This document shows positions 59,225-64,000 of a DNA stretch of 64,000 bases, one piece after another. Position 1 is the first letter of the stretch. Every line of letters begins with the position of its first letter. The position numbers were made by a program, and so were the translations under genes. Source of the stretch: Excoecaria cochinchinensis (lineage: Eukaryota; Streptophyta; Magnoliopsida; Malpighiales; Euphorbiaceae). The notes under the pieces are model-generated. The model searched no databases. It was given only the letters and a program-made list of their open reading frames with translations, and was not told where the DNA came from. The stretch covers positions 5,506,001-5,570,000 of the forward strand of contig CANTUQ010000055.1 in NCBI GenBank assembly GCA_947683425.1. Direction: 5' to 3'.

Positions 59225-59751
59225 ATGAAGCTTGCATGTGTAAGTCTGACCCACAAATGCATCCACAGCATTACCCCCCTCCCACTGAAAGAACTTGTCC
59301 TCAAGCTCAAAGGAGGGATACAACTGCTGGAAAAGAAGGTCCTCCCAAGTAGCATCCGTGTCCGGAAGACCAGCCCAATGAACCAGAATTTCCTTGGTTC
59401 CCCTATTTAATCAGCCGCGAAGGACTGCTTGAGGGTAGGGAACAACTCAGCCATCTTCAATAGAAGGTAGAGCTGTAATAGGAGGCAGCTGAGGACCTTT
59501 GAACGCCATTGAGAGTGACACATGAAAGACATTATGAAGACGACCAGTACTAGGTAAATCCAGCTCAATGCAACGTAACACCAAAAATGGCCCATAAAAC
59601 CGGGGGGAAAGCTGATGAAGAAACAAGCAATTCAGAGGGGCTGCTGCTGGGCCGGACTCCACCTGGGCCACAAAAGTTGAGGGTGTATACCAGGAAGAAG
59701 AAGCTGCAGCAATATGGGAAGGGTACTCTGGGGAATTTACTAATGTAATTC
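59225..59751 (-). pseudogene. Reina-like pol C-terminus (integrase end and chromodomain), degraded
   Basis: Read on the minus strand it shows LSPRFYGPFLVLRCIELDL with LHNVFHVSL (integrase GPY/F module), then ELFPTLKQSF, and after a further shift ILVHWAGLPDTDATWEDLLF and FELEDKFF (chromodomain). At least two frameshifts and a stop separate these blocks. The remainder is cut off at 59751 by the plus-strand element; it may continue past 64000. Confidence 0.8.
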
Positions 59752-60059
59752 TGTTATGAAGGAAAAAGAAAGAGTTAGTTACACCTAGGTGTCCAGCTAG
59801 GCACTAGGGGTAACGGCTGGATTGATTTTTGGTTTTCTTAAGGAAGGAATGAGAGGAGAAGGGGGGTATCGGAGAATTTCTGTTTTTCTGCTTTCTTAGT
59901 GAGCAGGGCTCCATCTTTGGAGAGGGAAAGCTATTTCCTGTGGGCATTGTATTGTTGACAGTGCATTTACTATAATAATATCAGTATCTTCTCCTCACAA
60001 TCTATTCTCTTGACCTGTGTTTCTTTGTATAATTCATCAATACTGTGTTTTATCTAACA
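59752..60059 (+). repeat. Reina-like element 5' LTR
   Basis: 308 bp, TGTTATGAAGG to TTATCTAACA; the ends TGTTA/TAACA are a perfect inverted repeat. Left flank AATTC is the candidate target site. A CAATACTGTG-type region precedes the end. Confidence 0.85.
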
Positions 60060-60062
60060 ATT

Positions 60063-60079
60063 TGGCGCCGTCTGTGGGA
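60063..60079 (+). other. Reina-like element primer binding site
   Basis: TGGCGCCGTCTGTGGGA, 3 nt after the LTR end. TGG pairs with a tRNA CCA end. It is not the initiator-Met site that most chromoviruses use; the tRNA is not identified here. Confidence 0.75.
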
Positions 60080-60085
60080 AACGAA

Positions 60086-63000
60086 ATGGCAGACCCACCA
60101 AACACCCGCCTGCAAACTATGCAAAATAAAATCGATTCCCATGACGAAACGCTTGGACAAATGCAACGTTCATTGGCTACACTCCACAAACTCGTAGAAG
60201 AGGTATTAGACAAACTCCCGCAAAACCCAGGGAAGAGACCCATGACCGAAGAAGCAACCACCCAATACGAAGTTGAGGAAACAGGGGACTCTGAGAAAAC
60301 ACCAACAAGGGTCAATCTCTCAACCAATGCCAAACATGGCCATCATATCCCTCACCCACTAGATTCCTGTATTAGACCCAATCACTTTGAAGCTGGAACA
60401 ATGGCTCTACCTAAGGTGAAAGTCCCAGAGTTTAGTGGCCCTGAACCTCGGAGTTGGATTGCCAAGGCGGAGCTCTACTTCAGCGTGAATCAAACCCCTG
60501 AGCGAATGAAATTAGCAATCGCCCAGATGTGCATGACCGGAGCTGCCATAACTTGGTTTTCTCAAGCATTGCGCGACAATCCTCATATGACCTGGGAGCA
60601 GTTCAAACTTCGCTTGAGCGGGCGGTTTGGCAAGCGAAGAACACAGAACCCGTATGAGGAGCTACGCAACTTGTTCCAGACTGGAAGTGTCGATGATTAC
60701 ATCGAGGAGTTTGAGTCGATTATCGGGTACATTCCGAAATCATCCGAGGAGCAGTTTTTGGGTTATTTCATGGGAGGATTGAGAGAAGAAATAGGAAGAT
60801 GGGTGCGATTTTTGAAACCACGAACCTGTGAAGAGGCAATGGAGTTGGCCCGCGATTCCGAAATCACTTTTGGTGCCCTGGGGGGACGATCGGCGGCAAG
60901 GGAAAGGGGCGGTGCAAACTGGAACAAGGTGGAGATTTCTCATGCTTCCCACCAAAACCCGCGCTCACATAGCCAAAGGGAAATGGGCCAAGCCGACCCT
61001 AAAGGAAAACACCCAAACTCAGGCCCACTAATCCCTCATGAAACGACATTCCCTCGTGCGTTTCCATCCACCCACAGAAACCATCAACAGCCTCGCAATA
61101 GGGGACCTCGTCACCTTTCCCTGAAGGAGATGGAGGAGCGGCGCCGGCTAGGACTGTGTTTCAAGTGCGCCCAACCCTATAGCCCCCAGCACCGGTGTAA
61201 TACAGGGGAATTGAAGGTAGCTATCCTTGAGAACGAGCTGTTCTTTGACGTTGAGGAGCTGACCGGAGATGGGGCAGATACAGAGAATGACGAAGGGGAA
61301 GAAGCTAGGGAGGGGGAATGCAATTCTCTGGAAGCATATTTTGGAGAAAGAATGGGCTCAAGCGGACCCAGTACCTTGAAGCTGCAAGGCGCGATTAACA
61401 GAATCCCCATCTTACTTCTTGTCGATTCCGGGGCCACCCACAACTTTATTTCCCGCAAATTGGTAAGGTCCCTAAATCTCAAAGCTCAATTTACTCCTGC
61501 TGTAAATATCAAATTGGGAGATGGGTACAGAGTGTCAGTCAGCGAACAATGCAAGGGCGTTGAGATAGCGTTGGGAGCTATTATCTTGCGATTAGATGCG
61601 TTGGTGTTTGATCTGGGACATTTGGATGCAGTGTTGGGTATCGAATGGTTAAAAACCTTGGGGGATGTTATGCACAATTGGGAGCAAGGTTGGATGCGGT
61701 TCAATTATGAAGGCCGGCAGGTTGAACTAGCGGGTGTAGAGGGCACCTCCCTGGATATGGGGGCTTTGCAGGCTTGGTTGGGAGGAAGGAGCTTAAAGCA
61801 ACTGTGCCTAGATATGAACCCAAATCAGGCAGCACCAGTATTGTTACAGGGACTTACTCAGGAGCAAAGAGCAGACATCGGTGTTATCATGGAGAGGTTC
61901 TCGGCAGTATTTGAGCCTATGACTGGGTTACCTCCTCGGAGACTGCACGATCATGCCATCCGCCTTATTCCTGGACATGCAGAAGTCAGTGTTCGCCCTT
62001 ATAGATATCCGCACGCTCAAAAGGCGGAAATTCAAAGACAGGTGGAAGAGATGTTGCAGCAAGGGATTATCCGCCCCAGCCAAAGCGCCTATTCTAGCCC
62101 CGTTCTTCTGGTCAAGAAGAAGGACACCTCCTGGCGGTTGTGCATAGACTATAGGGCGTTGAACAAAGTAACAGTGGCAGATAGGTATCCAATTCCGGTT
62201 GTTGAGGAGTTGTTAGATGAGTTAAATGGAGCTGCATTCTTCTCTAAATTAGATTTGAAGTCGGGTTTTTATCAAATCAGGATGCGGGCAGGGGATGAAC
62301 ATAAGACTGCCTTCCGCACGCATGATGGCCATTACGAATTTCTGGTGATGCCGTTTGGGCTCACCAATGCCCCCTCAACTTTCCAGAGTGTTATGAATGA
62401 TGTCTTCCGGCCATGGTTAAGGCGCATGGTTTTAGTTTTCTTTGATGACATACTGGTTTACAGCCAAAGTTGGGAAGAGCACCTGGAACACCTAGCCACT
62501 GTATTGCAGATTTTGAGGGATAACCAATTCAAAGTAAATCCCAAAAAGTGTTCGCTGGGACAGACTTCCATTGACTACTTGGGACACTGCATCTCAAAAC
62601 AGGGTGTGTCCGTCGATCCCACCAAAATCACCGCTGTCCAGAATTGGCCAATTCCAAAAAATGTTAAGGGGGTAAGGGGATTTCTTGGGTTGACGGGCTA
62701 CTATAGAAAATTCATCCAAGATTATGGAAAGATTGCACGGCCCTTGACTGAGCTAACTAAGAAGAACGGCTTCCAATGGAATGAGCAGGCTCAATCAGCA
62801 TTTGAAACCCTGAAAAGCAAACTTACAGCAGCCCCCTTGTTAGCATTGCCCAACTTCGATAAGCCCTTTTGTGTTGAGTGCGATGCATCTGGGACGGGTT
62901 TAGGGGCTGTATTGATGCAGGAGGGTCGGCCTCTTGCTTACTTCAGTAAAGCTTTAGCGGCTAGCAACCTCTCCAAGTCAGCATACGAGAAAGAACTCAT

Positions 63001-64000
63001 GGCTTTGGCACTGGCCATCCAACATTGGCGGCCGTATCTATTGGGGAGGAGGTTCACAGTCTTTACCGATCAAAAAAGCCTGCGCCACTTATTACAACAG
63101 CGGGTTACCACCACGGATCAGCAAAACTGGTTAGCTAAGCTTATGGGGTATGTGTATGAAGTGCAATACAAGCCAGGGAAACTCAATACAGCTGCTGATG
63201 CTTTGTCCAGGCAACAGGACTATGCCGAGCTTACTTCTTTCATCTCTTCTCCCTCTTGGACTGAAGGCAGTAGCCTAATTAATGAGATAAACCAGGACCC
63301 ACAGTTGACGGCCATCAAGAATGCTTTAATTGCCAATCCCACATCTAAGCCCAACTATGAGTTGCGTCAAGGAGTGTTGTACCGTAAGGGGAAACTGGTC
63401 ATCCCATCTAATTCACCATGGATCCCAGCCATGCTACGCGAGTTTCATGATACTGTTATTGGTGGACATTCGGGATATTATCGGACTTATCGTAGGATCG
63501 CAGCAAATTTTTATTGGCGGGGGATGGTACAGCGGGTCAAAGAATATGTCAGGAATTGTTCCATTTGCCAACAGTTTAAAGCCTCAACCCTTGCTCCGGC
63601 AGGTCTCCTACAACCTCTTCCTATACCACAGGCTGTGTGGGAGGATATTTCGATGGATTTCGTCATTGGAATGCCCAAGTCCAGGGGGTATGAAGCTGTT
63701 TTGGTCGTTGTGGACAGGCTGTCTAAGTATGGGCATTTTTTGGCCTTGAAGCATCCATATACGGCAAGGGCAGTTGCTGACCTGTTTGTCAAAGAGGTGG
63801 TGCGGCTCCATGGTTTCCCGAAATCTATTGTGAGTGACCGAGACCCCATCTTTATGAGCAGATTTTGGCAAGAATTGTTCAAATTGCAGGGAACGCATCT
63901 CAAGTTTAGTTCTTCCTACCACCCAGAAACGGATGGACAAACAGAGGTGATCAACAGGTGTCTAGAGACCTATCTCCGATGCTTTGCGGCTGACCAGCCA
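60086..64000 (+). CDS. gag-pol: Gag-Pol polyprotein, open frame cut by window edge
   Basis: 1305 codons without a stop from the ATG at 60086. Order: Gag with a capsid-like part (about residues 110-260: WIAKAELYF, MTWEQFKLRLSGRFG) and zinc knuckle C358-x2-C361...H369-R-C371; protease LLVDSGATHNF (Asp447); RT with RLCIDYRALN, LDLKSGFYQI and catalytic FFDD (Asp787, Asp788); RNase H from VECDASGTGLGAVLM (Asp933) to NTAADALSR; integrase zinc finger from about His1121 (GGHSGYYRTY, CSICQQFK); catalytic core Asp1191, Asp1251, Glu1287 (35 residues between the last two). One frame for all products suits chromoviruses. The chromodomain expected after the integrase is beyond the edge. The intact frame suggests a young, possibly competent element. 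An ORF list that requires a stop codon would miss it. Confidence 0.93.
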   Translation, partial: MADPPNTRLQTMQNKIDSHDETLGQMQRSLATLHKLVEEVLDKLPQNPGKRPMTEEATTQYEVEETGDSEKTPTRVNLSTNAKHGHHIPHPLDSCIRPNHFEAGTMALPKVKVPEFSGPEPRSWIAKAELYFSVNQTPERMKLAIAQMCMTGAAITWFSQALRDNPHMTWEQFKLRLSGRFGKRRTQNPYEELRNLFQTGSVDDYIEEFESIIGYIPKSSEEQFLGYFMGGLREEIGRWVRFLKPRTCEEAMELARDSEITFGALGGRSAARERGGANWNKVEISHASHQNPRSHSQREMGQADPKGKHPNSGPLIPHETTFPRAFPSTHRNHQQPRNRGPRHLSLKEMEERRRLGLCFKCAQPYSPQHRCNTGELKVAILENELFFDVEELTGDGADTENDEGEEAREGECNSLEAYFGERMGSSGPSTLKLQGAINRIPILLLVDSGATHNFISRKLVRSLNLKAQFTPAVNIKLGDGYRVSVSEQCKGVEIALGAIILRLDALVFDLGHLDAVLGIEWLKTLGDVMHNWEQGWMRFNYEGRQVELAGVEGTSLDMGALQAWLGGRSLKQLCLDMNPNQAAPVLLQGLTQEQRADIGVIMERFSAVFEPMTGLPPRRLHDHAIRLIPGHAEVSVRPYRYPHAQKAEIQRQVEEMLQQGIIRPSQSAYSSPVLLVKKKDTSWRLCIDYRALNKVTVADRYPIPVVEELLDELNGAAFFSKLDLKSGFYQIRMRAGDEHKTAFRTHDGHYEFLVMPFGLTNAPSTFQSVMNDVFRPWLRRMVLVFFDDILVYSQSWEEHLEHLATVLQILRDNQFKVNPKKCSLGQTSIDYLGHCISKQGVSVDPTKITAVQNWPIPKNVKGVRGFLGLTGYYRKFIQDYGKIARPLTELTKKNGFQWNEQAQSAFETLKSKLTAAPLLALPNFDKPFCVECDASGTGLGAVLMQEGRPLAYFSKALAASNLSKSAYEKELMALALAIQHWRPYLLGRRFTVFTDQKSLRHLLQQRVTTTDQQNWLAKLMGYVYEVQYKPGKLNTAADALSRQQDYAELTSFISSPSWTEGSSLINEINQDPQLTAIKNALIANPTSKPNYELRQGVLYRKGKLVIPSNSPWIPAMLREFHDTVIGGHSGYYRTYRRIAANFYWRGMVQRVKEYVRNCSICQQFKASTLAPAGLLQPLPIPQAVWEDISMDFVIGMPKSRGYEAVLVVVDRLSKYGHFLALKHPYTARAVADLFVKEVVRLHGFPKSIVSDRDPIFMSRFWQELFKLQGTHLKFSSSYHPETDGQTEVINRCLETYLRCFAADQP

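Larger units (their letters stand above)
59752..64000 (+). mobile_element. Reina-like Ty3/gypsy chromovirus, 5' part (window edge)
   Basis: 5' LTR 59752-60059, primer binding site at 60063, then a single gag-pol frame from 60086 open to the edge. Inserted into the older minus-strand element. The 3' LTR and target duplication lie outside the window. Confidence 0.9.

Noticed and set aside
63511..63940. Minus-strand ORFs of 110-130 codons at the right edge, and a 139-codon plus ORF (63330-63749)
   Set aside because: They overlap the open gag-pol frame of the Reina-like element in other phases; only the long frame has catalytic motifs.
59752..64000. A pararetrovirus or other virus insertion as the source of the right-edge pol
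   Set aside because: LTRs, a primer site right after the LTR, and an integrase core in the polyprotein show an LTR retrotransposon; no movement protein is seen.

Overview
This window is plant nuclear DNA, most probably from a dicot with many retrotransposons. About 85% is nested LTR retrotransposon sequence, and there is only one host gene, a fragment near the right end. The evidence for a plant is the set of Ty3/gypsy lineages (Tekay-like and Reina-like chromoviruses, and Tat-like gag-only elements), the spliced D-2-hydroxyglutarate dehydrogenase exons, and the AT-rich, simple-repeat-rich background. No rRNA, tRNA, CRISPR or bacterial gene is visible.

Layout. 1-20.3 kb: minus-strand LTR 'D' (1-1396); a tandem run of three Tat-type LTRs separated by 46-bp stubs (1397-17517); inside the third, a 9.6-kb Tekay-like element (4780-14375, 5-bp target duplication GGATT) and a Tat solo LTR (14556-16907, CTTTT); then LTR fragments 'E1' and 'J'. 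20.3-27.4 kb: LTR 'K', holding solo LTR 'L', which holds solo LTR 'M'. 27.4-42.85 kb: a gag-only Tat-type element (LARD1) whose gag is split by a complete second copy (LARD2, 31696-42531, ACTAG). 42.85-54.3 kb: LTR 'I' holding solo LTR 'F' (TTCAG), which holds solo LTRs 'G' (GAAAA) and 'H' (TTAGT). 54.3-56.8 kb: low-copy AT-rich DNA with (AT)n tracts and a small inverted-repeat element. 56.8-57.9 kb: last four coding exons of D-2-hydroxyglutarate dehydrogenase, minus strand. 58.8-64 kb: a degraded Reina-like element (minus) interrupted by a Reina-like element (plus) with a 308-bp 5' LTR and a gag-pol frame open from 60086 to the window edge.

How the parts relate. The boundaries are mostly precise, because eight insertions keep matching 5-bp target duplications, one of them with a single transition. 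Six of these eight are solo LTRs, so LTR-LTR recombination has been frequent. Only the window-edge Reina-like gag-pol looks coding-intact; the Tekay-like pol has three in-frame stops, and the LARDs carry gag but no pol.

The most unusual signal is in the LTRs. Several diverged Tekay-type LTRs share a modular set of predicted hairpins in one order although their sequences differ: (I) an array of short quasi-palindromes; (II) a block bounded by an inverted repeat, holding a TAGGCATGCCTA palindrome and two to six short hairpins; (III) a double hairpin about 350-450 bp before the LTR 3' end. Stem changes are often compensatory, and most non-Watson-Crick pairs are G-U when read in the LTR sense. 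This suggests a structured domain of the retrotransposon RNA. All of it was read by eye; no folding, alignment or database search was run.
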